Part shown: piece after piece, positions 24,847 through 33,966 of the stretch
Layout of the letters: each line of letters begins with the position of its first letter
Numbering within the stretch: the stretch's first letter is position 1
NCBI RefSeq assembly: GCF_014397785.1
Contig: NZ_VZQQ01000019.1
Span: forward strand, 62,001 to 126,000
Reading direction: 5' to 3'
DNA length: 64,000 bases
Source: Paraburkholderia podalyriae
Lineage (GTDB): Bacteria > Pseudomonadota > Gammaproteobacteria > Burkholderiales > Burkholderiaceae
Made by a program: the position numbers and the translations under genes
The notes under the pieces: generated by a model
Told to the model about the DNA's origin: nothing
Databases searched by the model: none
Seen by the model: the letters and a program-made list of their open reading frames with translations, nothing else

Positions 24847-27501
24847 CTAGCCGTAGAAGATGGCGGATAGCGCATTGATCGCGCGGACTTCGCCTTGGGG
24901 TGCCGCGCATGTTTCATCAACTATAAAGGCGACGTTTGATGCAGTTGCAACGACTTCTTGCGGCGTCGCCGCGAAAGCGGTCGGCCGCAGCGGTTCGAGC
25001 GCAAGAAGCGGCACGATGCAGCGCCGGTTGGGCGCGAGATGGAACCAGTCGCGCGCCGCGCGGTAGTGCGGATCAATGATATGAACGAAGCGCGCAAAGC
25101 GCTTCGCCTCGATCGCGAGTTGCCAGCCGTTGCCGTCGCCGCTACGTTCGACCTCGACCGTCATACCGAGGTCATCGCGCGCATGCACGCTACGCTCGGG
25201 CAGATGGAACGCTTCAGACACGATCTCGCCGCTCGCGGCATCGTATAGCGTTGCAATCGTGACATCGTGCGCGCGCGGACCGAAGCGGTACGCATGCGTG
25301 AAATCGAAGAACTGGCCCAGATGGGCGGCCGCGCTGATGCGTTGCAGGCTGCGCGGGGCAAGCGTCAGCGCGCGGCGCGCGGACGTCACCTTGACGCTGC
25401 CGTCGCGCAGACAGACCAGTTCGAGGTCGCCGCTAAACGTTTGCGCGCGCTCATTGATCAAATGAATGTCGAGGCCGTTCAGGCCTTCGTCGGTGAGCGT
25501 GACCTGCAATGGCTGCAGTGTCTGCGCGAAGCCGTGTAGCGCGCTTTTTGGCCGTCCAGTCACGTCGATCATGCCCCAGCCTGCGCCCGCGCGCAGATCC
25601 TGCAACTGCCACACGAGGCCGCCGCCGCACGCTGAGCCCGCGCGCCGCCATTCGGCGAAGACGTCGCCGATCAACTCGACGACCACCGCGCGCGACAGAT
25701 CCAGATAACGCGCCGGGTCTTCATAGCGCAAGCGTGCCGGCTCGACGCCATAGAGCGTCTGCACATAATGGTCGCGCACGTCGTCGAAATCCCAGCCTGC
25801 GCCGGCGTCGCGCGGCACGGCGGCTTTCCAGCGCGGATCGTGCGTATGGATCGTGCCGAGCGCATCGTGCAGCGTCGCGTCGTCGGGGACGTTGGCGAAC
25901 GCCAGACATTCGGCGGCGAAGCGGACCTGTGCGCGGCGCACGTCGGCGAGCGGGCGCTGATATGCGCCGACGCCGTAGTAATGCGTGACGCCCTCGTTAG
26001 TCGAAAATGGCCACGGTCCGCCCGATGGCGAATTGCTGACATAGGGGACGTCAGCGCGCTCGCGCGCGACGAGCGCGGGCAACAGCTCGGTAAACAACGG
26101 TTGCGCCCGCCGTGCCGCGGGCAGTCCGAACATCGCGGCCTGCTGGTCGACCTCGCTGCCGCCGCACAGCACCGCGAGCGACGCGAAGCGACGCGTGCGA
26201 GTCAGGAACTGGCTCGCTTCGCGTTCGATCAGTTCGCTGAACGCGGCATCGTTTGGATAGTCGAAATTCGCCAACGCGAAGTCCTGCCAGATCAGCAGGC
26301 CGTACTCGTCGGCGAGCGCATAGAACAGATCGGACTCATAGAGCATCGTGCCGCCAACGCGCAGCATGTTCATGCCCGCGGCGCGCGCAAGCTCGAACGT
26401 ATGGCGCAATTGCGCCTCGGTGCCCGCGAGCGTGACGAGATCGGCGCTGGTCCAGCATGCGCCGCGGCAGAACACGGGCACTTCATTCACGCGCAGTGCG
26501 AAGTCCCCGCCATCGGCGCCACGGTCCACGTCGATCCGACGAAAGCCGATCGAGCCCAGAGAATGAGACATCGCGTCGCCGTCGGCGAGTTGCAACGTTA
26601 GAGGATATAAAGTGGGCTCTCCGTGCGTATGCGGCCACCAGCGTTTCGCGTGGGGCACGCGCACGTTGCCGGCGAGTGTATAGGCATCGCGCCATTGCAA
26701 GGACGAAACATGGTCGCCGCAAGACAGTGTCGCGCGGCTGACGGCGAGGTCGTGCGGGTGCACGAAACGTAACGTCAACGAAACAACCCCATCCTCGCGC
26801 TCGAGCCGGCTGCTCAGATCAATCGTGTCGAAGGCGTGCGGCGCGTCGCCGAGCATCTCGACCGGACGCCACGGCCCGACCGCCTGAATCGACGGACACC
26901 AACCGGGCATATGGCCGAGCAGCGTGGTGCGCACGTTGCGAAGCGTCGGTGGCGACACGAGCCGCGGCCGCCAGCGTGCGCGCGAGCGTTTGGCCGCCAA
27001 CGCTGGCGTCAGCGAGCGAAAGTACAGCACGAGCGTTGCGCGGCCATCCAGCTCGATGTCCAGATCATGGGCGATGAACATCGATTCGGAATCGAGCCGC
27101 TTCGCATCGTCGAGCCACACTTGCGCGAGCGTCGCGAGTCCATGAAAACGCAAGCGGCGCCGCCCCGTGCCGATCAGCGTGACGCGATACCAGTGATCGT
27201 TGAACGCGAGCTGGGGCGGGTGATCGACGTCGAGCATTCCCGCGCCGCGCCGTGCGCTCGCGACGGTGCCGGGCACCTGCGCGGCGAGCCAGCCTTGCGC
27301 TGGCAGATCGGCTGGCGACTGATAGGCATGCGGCGGGGTGCTCAGACATGCCCAGCCGGTGTCGAGCCGTTGCGGCCATAGCGAGGGCGCGAAGATCGCA
27401 GTGCTTGCCTCGTGCGCTTGCGTGATCGCGCCAGCCGCGCGCGGACGGCCGGCGGCGCCCTCGTCAGCCGCCGGATCGAGTGTCGATACATCCACGGTCA
27501 A
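24847..27501 (-). CDS. GH2-family glycoside hydrolase, beta-mannosidase-like
   Basis: This 884-residue protein has the GH2 layout: an N-terminal sugar-binding jelly roll (YRVTLIGTGRRRLRFHGLAT near residues 105-124), immunoglobulin-like domains, then a TIM barrel from about 330 with RGACWTSADL, AAGMNMLRVGGTMLYESDLF, YALADEYGLLIWQDF and LAVLCGGSEVDQQ. In beta-mannosidases this last block is CGNNE, with Glu as acid/base; here the Glu is kept but the neighbouring Asn is changed. No signal peptide is seen, so it is probably cytoplasmic. Only TTG (27501) or GTG (27495) is available near the 5' end, so the start is uncertain. It is the last gene of the carrier-protein operon, 50 bases after the DUF1839 gene. 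Confidence 0.8.
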   Translation of the reverse strand: MTVDVSTLDPAADEGAAGRPRAAGAITQAHEASTAIFAPSLWPQRLDTGWACLSTPPHAYQSPADLPAQGWLAAQVPGTVASARRGAGMLDVDHPPQLAFNDHWYRVTLIGTGRRRLRFHGLATLAQVWLDDAKRLDSESMFIAHDLDIELDGRATLVLYFRSLTPALAAKRSRARWRPRLVSPPTLRNVRTTLLGHMPGWCPSIQAVGPWRPVEMLGDAPHAFDTIDLSSRLEREDGVVSLTLRFVHPHDLAVSRATLSCGDHVSSLQWRDAYTLAGNVRVPHAKRWWPHTHGEPTLYPLTLQLADGDAMSHSLGSIGFRRIDVDRGADGGDFALRVNEVPVFCRGACWTSADLVTLAGTEAQLRHTFELARAAGMNMLRVGGTMLYESDLFYALADEYGLLIWQDFALANFDYPNDAAFSELIEREASQFLTRTRRFASLAVLCGGSEVDQQAAMFGLPAARRAQPLFTELLPALVARERADVPYVSNSPSGGPWPFSTNEGVTHYYGVGAYQRPLADVRRAQVRFAAECLAFANVPDDATLHDALGTIHTHDPRWKAAVPRDAGAGWDFDDVRDHYVQTLYGVEPARLRYEDPARYLDLSRAVVVELIGDVFAEWRRAGSACGGGLVWQLQDLRAGAGWGMIDVTGRPKSALHGFAQTLQPLQVTLTDEGLNGLDIHLINERAQTFSGDLELVCLRDGSVKVTSARRALTLAPRSLQRISAAAHLGQFFDFTHAYRFGPRAHDVTIATLYDAASGEIVSEAFHLPERSVHARDDLGMTVEVERSGDGNGWQLAIEAKRFARFVHIIDPHYRAARDWFHLAPNRRCIVPLLALEPLRPTAFAATPQEVVATASNVAFIVDETCAAPQGEVRAINALSAIFYG

Positions 27502-27551
27502 TTCCCGGAAAAGCCGCGCGGCAGATGCGCGCGTATCAACGCATCAACGCT

Positions 27552-28625
27552 TTAGCGCACCAGAGCGGCTAGCGGCGGCAGCGTTTTTTCATAAGCGCTT
27601 TCGAGCACATCGAAGCAGTCTTCGCAGCTATCGCGACGGCCGCGCGCGATCGCGCGAATGAGCCGGAATTGCATCACCATCGACTCCGACGCGATGCGTT
27701 GCGCGGCGGCCGGTATCGTCGGCGGGATCTCGAAGCCCTGTGCGAACAGCCACTGCAGATACTTCGACAGGAACTCGAAGTTCGCGCCGAGCTGCCGCAT
27801 CAGATTGAACGAGTACAGATGGAAGTACGCCTCGTCGCGATCGAACAGCGTGTCGAGATGCGCGGGAAACGCGGCACGCCATTGCGATATCGGATTGGTC
27901 AACGGGCGCCGTTCCAGGTGCGCGCACAGCAGTTCCGCCGACGCCTCCGCGAGCGCGGTGCCTTCAAGCGCGGGCCGCGCCTGCTTGGCGAACTCGACAT
28001 AGGGAAACAGCAGATCGGGCTGCGCGGTGAAATGCGGCAGCTTGCGAAACACGCCATCGTAGTCGTCGCCCTCGAGCCGGTGATAGCCGGTGTTGTGGAA
28101 ATAGCCGAGGCGGCGCGCGGCGGTGTCGACGAAGTCGATGCCGATCGTAGTCTTCGGATGCTCACTGCGATACGAGGTCGCGCGCGTATCGGGCAGGTAG
28201 TAGCCGTCCACTTCGACGAGTACGGTGTGTCCGCGCAGCGTCTGCGCGAGCACGCGTTGTTCGAGCGAGTCGTAGATCGCGAGCTCTTGCACCTGGATGC
28301 CATACAGGCGTCCGAGATCTTCGAGCGGAAACTTGAAGAACGTGAACTGATCGCCTTCGAAATCCTGCGTGACCGTAAACGCGAGCGCCGCGCGCGGATC
28401 GAGCCCGAAGCCGTGCAGCAGCTCGATCCACAGATCGACATAGCAGTTGGTCTCCTGCCACACGCGGTCGCCCTGATGCAGCGCGTGCGCTACATGCTCG
28501 CGCAACTGCGTGCCGGCGCGGGGCGCCGCGCCGGTCTGCTGGTCGATCGGCAGATCGCCCGCGCGTCGCGACAGGGACGGGTTGGCGAGCGCGCCGTCAA
28601 GCGCCGGGGTCGGCGATGGGGTCAT
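27552..28625 (-). CDS. DUF1839-family protein
   Basis: The 357-residue protein starts at the ATG at 28625, overlapping the end of the ligase gene by 4 bases; the open frame continues upstream inside that gene. Recognisable family blocks are WQETNCYVDLWIELLHGFGL (about residues 57-76), FEGDQFTFFKFPLEDLGRLY, LVEVDGYYLPDT and IGIDFVDTAARRLGYFHNTG. DUF1839 proteins are found next to aminoacyl-carrier-protein ligases; the fold resembles papain-like or acyl-transfer enzymes in my reading, but the activity is not established. A plausible role is acting on the aminoacyl group loaded on the carrier protein. Confidence 0.82.
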   Translation of the reverse strand: MTPSPTPALDGALANPSLSRRAGDLPIDQQTGAAPRAGTQLREHVAHALHQGDRVWQETNCYVDLWIELLHGFGLDPRAALAFTVTQDFEGDQFTFFKFPLEDLGRLYGIQVQELAIYDSLEQRVLAQTLRGHTVLVEVDGYYLPDTRATSYRSEHPKTTIGIDFVDTAARRLGYFHNTGYHRLEGDDYDGVFRKLPHFTAQPDLLFPYVEFAKQARPALEGTALAEASAELLCAHLERRPLTNPISQWRAAFPAHLDTLFDRDEAYFHLYSFNLMRQLGANFEFLSKYLQWLFAQGFEIPPTIPAAAQRIASESMVMQFRLIRAIARGRRDSCEDCFDVLESAYEKTLPPLAALVR

Positions 28626-29695
28626 GCGCGCTCCCCGGCGACGGCTGCCGTTGGCGTCGATTGCGCCGCCTGCAACGCATCCGCGACGCGGGTGTCGGTA
28701 TCGCCCCACAGCAGCGCGCGCACGTCGTCGGGCCACGCGTTGACGTCGAGCCCATGATGACGGAACAGCGCGAGCGTGATGCGTTCCATGCCGAAGCCGA
28801 CGCAGCCCGTATGCGCGGTCGCGCCGTCTTCGGAGGCGATCTTCCAGATCGCGCCGAAGTGGTCCATGTGATAGTTGAACGACAGGCAGGCCGTCTTGCC
28901 GCGCGGATCGGCGACCGCGATCAGCAACTCGAACTTGAGCGCCTGCGAGCGCTGGCTATCGGCGACGATCTTGCCGCCGCGGCCGAAGAACGGATCGTTC
29001 GCGAGATCGACTTCGACCGGCAAGCGCAGCAGCTTCACGAGCAGCGAGCCGCGCTCGATCCACATCTGGCGGAACGCCATCACCTGCTCGGGGCTGCCGA
29101 GGCGCACGTACTCCCGTTGGCGGAACATCTGCATGCGCCCCGGATCGAGCGACGGCTCATGGCGGAAACAGTACGACAGCACGTCGACCGTGCGGCCGCC
29201 GGCGGGCAGGGGGCCGCGCCGCGCCATCACCGGATAGATCGGATAGCAGGCGGCCGGCGTCAGCACGACGCGCGTCGGTTTCTGTTGCGCGAGCCATGCG
29301 TCGCTGCGATCGTCGTTGCTGTCGGCCATCGCATCGTCGAGCGCGCGCAGCAGACGGTGGTGGCCCATGTCGTTGCCGCAAAACGAATGGATGGTGCCCG
29401 CGAGATTTGGAAAGCTCTTCAGGTACTCGCTATCTTCGAAGTCGGTGCGGCGCATCGCGGGCGGAAAACGCAATACTTCGGGAAGCTGATCTTTTCCCAG
29501 CTGCGTAATCGCCGCGTTCAGACGGTCGATCACGTCCTCGAAAATCTGGCTGCGGCCATACAGCCCGTTTTCACCGGTATCGATCAGCAGGCCGGCGGCC
29601 AGCATCTCGTCGCGCAGCGTGAGCGACGGCCCCAAGTCAGCGGTGGCGGCCGCGGCGACAGCGGCGCGAGCGGCGGTATCGGTCATCAGCTTCAT
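28622..29695 (-). CDS. Amino acid:[carrier protein] ligase, class II aaRS-like
   Basis: This 357-residue protein is a shortened seryl-tRNA-synthetase relative without the tRNA-binding coiled coil. In the family (described from Bradyrhizobium) it activates a small amino acid with ATP and loads it on the phosphopantetheine of a carrier protein. Motif 2 is visible as SYCFRHEPS with RMQMFRQREYVRLG. Motif 3 is GCVGFGMERITLALF, with Arg for ATP. The zinc-ligand candidates are the Cys in PAACYPIYP, the Glu of REYVRLG and the Cys of HTGCVG. Its ATG directly follows the dehydrogenase stop (TGAATG) and it overlaps DUF1839, so the genes are coupled. The amino acid used cannot be read from sequence; glycine or alanine are family precedents. 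Confidence 0.88.
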   Translation of the reverse strand: MKLMTDTAARAAVAAAATADLGPSLTLRDEMLAAGLLIDTGENGLYGRSQIFEDVIDRLNAAITQLGKDQLPEVLRFPPAMRRTDFEDSEYLKSFPNLAGTIHSFCGNDMGHHRLLRALDDAMADSNDDRSDAWLAQQKPTRVVLTPAACYPIYPVMARRGPLPAGGRTVDVLSYCFRHEPSLDPGRMQMFRQREYVRLGSPEQVMAFRQMWIERGSLLVKLLRLPVEVDLANDPFFGRGGKIVADSQRSQALKFELLIAVADPRGKTACLSFNYHMDHFGAIWKIASEDGATAHTGCVGFGMERITLALFRHHGLDVNAWPDDVRALLWGDTDTRVADALQAAQSTPTAAVAGERA

Positions 29696-31003
29696 TCAGG
29701 GTCTCCCCGGCGCGGCAGGACGTTGTGCGAGCAGCAGACTCGCGATGTTCTGCGCGATCCGGTCGTTATTGATCATCAGCGGCGCCGAGTGCAGGTCGCG
29801 CAGATGGCGGCCGACGCTATAGGGCGTGCCGTTCTTGTAGCCCGCCATGCCGCAGATCATCAGCACCTGCTGAACGACCTGTAGCGCGGTGGCCGAGATG
29901 CTGGTCTTCAGCGTGTTCATGTCCGACGCGAAACCGAGCATCGCCGCGAGCGGGGCGTCCGCGGGCGTCGCGCCATTGCGTGCCTGATGCGCGGCGCGCG
30001 CGGCGTCTAGCGCGACCGACAGACGCGCCTGCATCATCTGCAGCAGGCCGACCGCTTCAGCGAGCCGCAGGCCCGCCGGCGGCATCGTGCCGGGCTTCGC
30101 GCGCGCCTGCGCGCGGAAGAACGCCTTGGCGCGATTGACCGCGTCGATCGCGATGCCGGTCCACACCGACGCCCACAGCGTGTGCGACACGGGCAGCATG
30201 GTCTGATCGGCGATGTCGGCGAACGGTGTCGCGAGGATCTGTTCGGCCAGTCCCGTCGCGACGAGCCGGAAACCCTCGCTGCAGGTGCCGCGCATGCCCA
30301 TCGCGTCCCAGCCGCCGCGCCGCTCGAGCTGCGTATCGGCGCGCAGCGCGACGATCAGCAGCTGGTCGGACGCGGCCGCGTCGGCGGTGCGTCGCGCGGT
30401 CACGAGAATGCCGTCGGCGTGCGCGCCATACGAGATCGTCGGGGCCAGCTTTTCGATCCGGAAGCGCGCGCCATCGAGCTCGACTGAACACGCGCTCGTG
30501 CGCATATTGCCGCCGATCGTCTCTTCCGACGTCGCCGACGCGAGCAGCCATTGCTGCTCGGCCAGCTGCGCGAGCAGGCGCGCTTGCCAGGCCGAAGCGC
30601 CGCGATGCGAGTCGATGCACGCGACCTGGATCTGATGCATCGCATAGATCATTGCCGTCGATGCGCAGCCCTGCGCGAGCGTTTCGCAGATCGTGCCGAT
30701 CTCGGCAAGCGACAGGCCTGCGCCACCGTAAGCGGTCGGCACCATCGCCGACAGCAAACGCTCGCCCTTGAGCGCGTCGAACGCCTCGACTGGGAAGCGC
30801 GCCTCGCGGTCCACGGCATCCGCATGCTGCGCGGCGATCGCCGCGCAACGATGCGCTGCAGCATGCCATTCGGGACCGGTCGCGAGCGCGGTCAGCGCCA
30901 CGGTGGCAGCGGGCTGGCCATCGCCGGTCGGTGCGTCGGTAGTCGTATTCGCGGCCGCTCCGGAGGCCGCCGCGGCGGCCTGATCCAGCAGCGAAGCACT
31001 CAT
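29696..31003 (-). CDS. Acyl-CoA dehydrogenase-like flavoprotein
   Basis: The 435-residue protein has an acyl-CoA dehydrogenase fold after a 40-residue Ala/Thr-rich leader: FPVEAFDALKGERLLSAMVP and AYGGAGLSLAEI near residues 70-105, LASATSEETIGGNM in the FAD/substrate loop, SDQLLIVALRADTQLERRGGW, and helical C-terminal bundles ending VGRHLRDLHSAPLMINNDRI. It overlaps the carrier-protein gene by 4 bases and abuts the ligase gene. In this setting it most likely oxidises the amino acid while it is bound to the carrier protein rather than a fatty acyl-CoA (inference from neighbours). The usual catalytic Glu cannot be assigned with confidence. Confidence 0.82.
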   Translation of the reverse strand: MSASLLDQAAAAASGAAANTTTDAPTGDGQPAATVALTALATGPEWHAAAHRCAAIAAQHADAVDREARFPVEAFDALKGERLLSAMVPTAYGGAGLSLAEIGTICETLAQGCASTAMIYAMHQIQVACIDSHRGASAWQARLLAQLAEQQWLLASATSEETIGGNMRTSACSVELDGARFRIEKLAPTISYGAHADGILVTARRTADAAASDQLLIVALRADTQLERRGGWDAMGMRGTCSEGFRLVATGLAEQILATPFADIADQTMLPVSHTLWASVWTGIAIDAVNRAKAFFRAQARAKPGTMPPAGLRLAEAVGLLQMMQARLSVALDAARAAHQARNGATPADAPLAAMLGFASDMNTLKTSISATALQVVQQVLMICGMAGYKNGTPYSVGRHLRDLHSAPLMINNDRIAQNIASLLLAQRPAAPGRP

Positions 31004-31251
31004 GCTGCCGCCTTGGCCTGCTGCAACTCGGTCATCGCGGCGGCCATCGAGTCGATGCTCGAGAACAGCCGGCGCGTCAACATACGGTCAGGTATTTCGA
31101 CGTTGAATTCGTCTTCCATGGCAAGCATCAGATGCACGGTCGCGAGCGATGAGAGTCCGGCAGCATAGAGGTCGGCGTCGTCGGCAAGGCTATCCACCGG
31201 AACGTCCAGGCGTGCGGATTCGGAAAGGATGCGTCTCAAAGCAGTCTTCAT
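31000..31251 (-). CDS. Acyl/aminoacyl carrier protein
   Basis: This 83-residue acidic protein has the carrier-protein fold. The phosphopantetheine serine sits in DLYAAGLSSLATVHLMLAME (about residues 26-45), where GLSS replaces the common DSL motif, and EDEFNVEIPDRML forms the recognition helix. It is the first gene of a five-gene leftward operon (carrier, dehydrogenase, ligase, DUF1839, GH2) and should be the acceptor for the ligase at 28622. The DSL change suggests a dedicated carrier and not the fatty-acid AcpP. A GGGGGA-like site lies just before the ATG. Confidence 0.9.
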   Translation of the reverse strand: MKTALRRILSESARLDVPVDSLADDADLYAAGLSSLATVHLMLAMEDEFNVEIPDRMLTRRLFSSIDSMAAAMTELQQAKAAA

Positions 31252-31624
31252 GCAGTGTTCCCCCTTATGGTCAAAAGGTCTGCCGATGGGTGCCGCGATC
31301 GAACGATCGTCGGCGCCTGGTTTTCGTATGTAAGGTACTGGCGGTGAGATGACCGCGGCGCGCGCGTGCGCGATGTTGCAGTGCCGTGATGCAGGTGGAT
31401 GTCTGTCAAGCCGTCTGCGATAACGGGCGCACTGGGTGAGTGATGCGCTTCATTGACTCGTATTTAAGAATTGTCAAGCCCGAGCGTCAGTGCGATGGCG
31501 CACGGAAGCACATCTTTCGCGCACGTACCGTGTAACCCATGATGAGGGACCGTGATGGATCGACCTGCCGTCACGCGCGGCAAGCATCGCCGGTTCCGTC
31601 GAAATCTTGTCCACCGGGGGCGTG
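31252..31624. other. Divergent promoter region between carrier-protein operon and GNAT gene
   Basis: About 370 bases between divergent genes. It should hold both promoters. I see no gene and no convincing promoter pair or operator. Confidence 0.5.
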
Positions 31625-32158
31625 ATGAATTGGAAAACGCTGGAGTTCGATCAGCTATCCGCACGTGAGTTGTATGTCGTGCTGCGTGCGCGCAGCGCGG
31701 TATTCGTCGTCGAGCAGTCGCATGTGTGTCTCGACCCGGACGGCCGCGACGAGCAGGCCTTGCATGTTTTCGCGGTCGAGGACATGGCGCGGCCGATGCC
31801 GGTGCTCGCCTATGCGCGGGTGCAGCCCGGCGATTCCGAAGATCCGGAAGTCACGATCGACAAGGTGCTGACGAGCCCGCTGCGGCGCGGCGATGGTACC
31901 GCCGAAATGCTGATCGAGCGCGTGCTCGAAGCGGCCGTCGAACGCTGGCCGGGCCGCGCCACGCGCGTGAGCGCACCGCTTGACTTGCGCGGGTTCTACG
32001 AGCAGTTCGGTTTTCGTAAGACGGAGGGGCCGTACCTCGAACACGGCGTACCGTTCATCGGTCTCACGCGTCAGTTGCGCGGCGCTGCGGCGCGCTTCGG
32101 TTCACGGCGCCGCGAACGCGGCGACGCATCGTTCGTCGATACGTTCGAGCTGTTGTGA
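31625..32158 (+). CDS. ElaA-type GNAT N-acetyltransferase
   Basis: The 177-residue protein begins at the ATG at 31625 (MNWKTLEFDQLSARELYVVL); a start 6 codons upstream is possible. The family marks are LRARSAVFVVEQSHVCLDPD (about residues 20-39), the acetyl-CoA-binding segment SPLRRGDGTAEMLIERVLEA (about residues 84-103), and FYEQFGFRKTEGPYLEHGVP (about residues 124-143). ElaA-like enzymes acetylate small molecules or proteins; the substrate is unknown. The last 30 residues are poorly conserved. Its 3' end lies 18 bases from the convergent flippase stop. Confidence 0.85.
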   Translation: MNWKTLEFDQLSARELYVVLRARSAVFVVEQSHVCLDPDGRDEQALHVFAVEDMARPMPVLAYARVQPGDSEDPEVTIDKVLTSPLRRGDGTAEMLIERVLEAAVERWPGRATRVSAPLDLRGFYEQFGFRKTEGPYLEHGVPFIGLTRQLRGAAARFGSRRRERGDASFVDTFELL

Positions 32159-32176
32159 TGCCGCGCGCGCCGCGGC

Positions 32177-33646
32177 TCAGCCTCGCGCCCGTCCGGACGA
32201 CGGCACGACACGCAGCCAGAGCCTGTAAAGCGCGACGCGCAGCTCGCTCGATCCATGCAGCGACATGCCGAAGTTCGCTGCGCTCAACACGAGCGCGACG
32301 ACGATCGCCGGCAGCAATGCGCTGATCGAGTCCGCTAGCGCAAGCGCGACCAGCAGAAACGTCAGATGCGCGAGCAGGTTGCGCACGATCGTCCACGCAT
32401 GCAGCCGTGAAAACGCGAGCAACACTGAATAATCCAATAGCGCTTTCAGCACGACGACGACCGCCGCGCCCATGATCCCGAACCAGTGGATGCCGCACCA
32501 CAACGCGCCGGTGAAGAACGGCAACTGCAGCCAGCTGACGCTCGCCACCGCCGCCGGATGAGTCTGCGCCTGCAACAGGCTGCCGAGGATGCTCGACTGG
32601 CCGCTCAGCCACACGCCGAGGATCAGCACGCTGGCGACCGGCGCCGAGGCAGCGAGCTGCGCTCCGAGCCACAGCAGCAGGAACGGCTTCAGCGCGAACA
32701 GCGCGACGATCACGCACGGTGTAAAAGCCCCGTTGAGAAACGCGAGCGCGTGGTGCGCGAGCGCGTCCGCATCCTCGCGCGACGCCGCCGACAGCCGCGG
32801 AAACAGGGTTCGCACGATCGCGAGCGGCAGCAGGTTCAATCGATTGATCAGGTTTTGCGGCGTCGCGTAGTAGGTGACGAAGCGCGCGCCGAGCAGCCCG
32901 CCGACGAACACGCGGTCGAGCGTCGACGCGATCATGTTGGCGCCGGAAAACATCAGCAGCCAGCGGCCGTAGCGGAACAGCCCGAGCATCAGGTGCCATT
33001 GCGGCATGCGCATCCGGCGAATGCCGAGCGCGCGAATCGCGGCCACGCCGAGCAACAGACCCGCGACGAGACGCGCGATCACGGCGGCCGGAATCACGAT
33101 CGCGAGCGACGGCGAAAAGCAGAAGATCGCCGCGATCGGCAGCAACTGGAATAGCGCGGTGCCGAGCGTCTGGTTGATGTTGTAGCTCCGGAAGCACTCG
33201 ACGCCGGTGATCGCGCCCGCGAACACCCAGGTGACGTTCGCGATCGGCACGGCGACCGCGATCCACGGCAGGCTCGCCATCACTTCATGCTGGAACGTCG
33301 GCTCGATTTTTACGCCGTAGGTGATGTAGACGATGGTGCCGGCATAAATCAGTGCGCCGCCGATGATGCCGGTGCCGAGATTCATAAACCACGCGCTCCA
33401 GAAAATCGGTTCGATCGAATCGTCGTTGGCCGCGCGAGCCTTGGCGATCTGGTTTTCCGTCGCGAGACTGGTGCCCAGATCGAGGACGCTGAAGTAGCCG
33501 ATCAGCGCCCACACCAGATTGATCACCCCATAACGCTCGGCACCCAGCAGATGAATGTAGGTGGGCACGGTCACGAGGGAAACGAAGGTCGGCGCGACGG
33601 CTCCGGCAAAGTTGATAACGATGTTCCTGACGATGCTTCTTTCCAT
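32177..33646 (-). CDS. Polysaccharide flippase (Wzx/MATE-MviN-like)
   Basis: This 489-residue integral membrane protein has about 12-14 hydrophobic helices over its whole length, starting with IVRNIVINFAGAVAPTFVSL and containing YGVINLVWALIGYFSVLDLG. These are the usual first and second blocks of the polysaccharide biosynthesis/oligosaccharide flippase family. It would move lipid-linked repeats across the inner membrane for export. It is not in an operon with the other polysaccharide genes but faces the alpha/beta hydrolase gene across a 320-base divergent promoter region. The substrate cannot be read from the sequence. Confidence 0.86.
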   Translation of the reverse strand: MERSIVRNIVINFAGAVAPTFVSLVTVPTYIHLLGAERYGVINLVWALIGYFSVLDLGTSLATENQIAKARAANDDSIEPIFWSAWFMNLGTGIIGGALIYAGTIVYITYGVKIEPTFQHEVMASLPWIAVAVPIANVTWVFAGAITGVECFRSYNINQTLGTALFQLLPIAAIFCFSPSLAIVIPAAVIARLVAGLLLGVAAIRALGIRRMRMPQWHLMLGLFRYGRWLLMFSGANMIASTLDRVFVGGLLGARFVTYYATPQNLINRLNLLPLAIVRTLFPRLSAASREDADALAHHALAFLNGAFTPCVIVALFALKPFLLLWLGAQLAASAPVASVLILGVWLSGQSSILGSLLQAQTHPAAVASVSWLQLPFFTGALWCGIHWFGIMGAAVVVVLKALLDYSVLLAFSRLHAWTIVRNLLAHLTFLLVALALADSISALLPAIVVALVLSAANFGMSLHGSSELRVALYRLWLRVVPSSGRARG

Positions 33647-33966
33647 GTTCCATTGTCCGGCCGTTGAGGGGCGAGCCTATCGTGTGATTTTTTCGTCGGC
33701 GCTGTCGCTGGACAGCGGCCCCTTCGCGCGGACTCGGGCGGCGGCATCAATGCGTCGCAGGTCTTGCATCTTGCCCCCAGGTGCCGCGTGACTGTGTGGG
33801 TGGCCGTACAGATAGCCGCGATCAGGCGGGGGTTAAATGTCAAAGGTCATCGGGTAGCGCGGTGGTTGGCCGCGAGGAGTCCAGACCAACGTGGCGGGGC
33901 GCACATAATGGCTAGAGCGATTTTTGTTGTAATTGCCTGAAAGAAAGATCCCGTAAGGAGCGGACT
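33647..33966. other. Divergent promoter region between flippase and hydrolase genes
   Basis: About 320 bases containing the starts of two divergent transcripts. No gene is recognisable. The strong AGGAG just before 33967 belongs to the hydrolase gene. Confidence 0.5.

Noticed and set aside
28616..29884. Plus-strand open frame of 422 codons
   Set aside because: It is opposite the aminoacyl-carrier-protein ligase, whose motifs are unambiguous.
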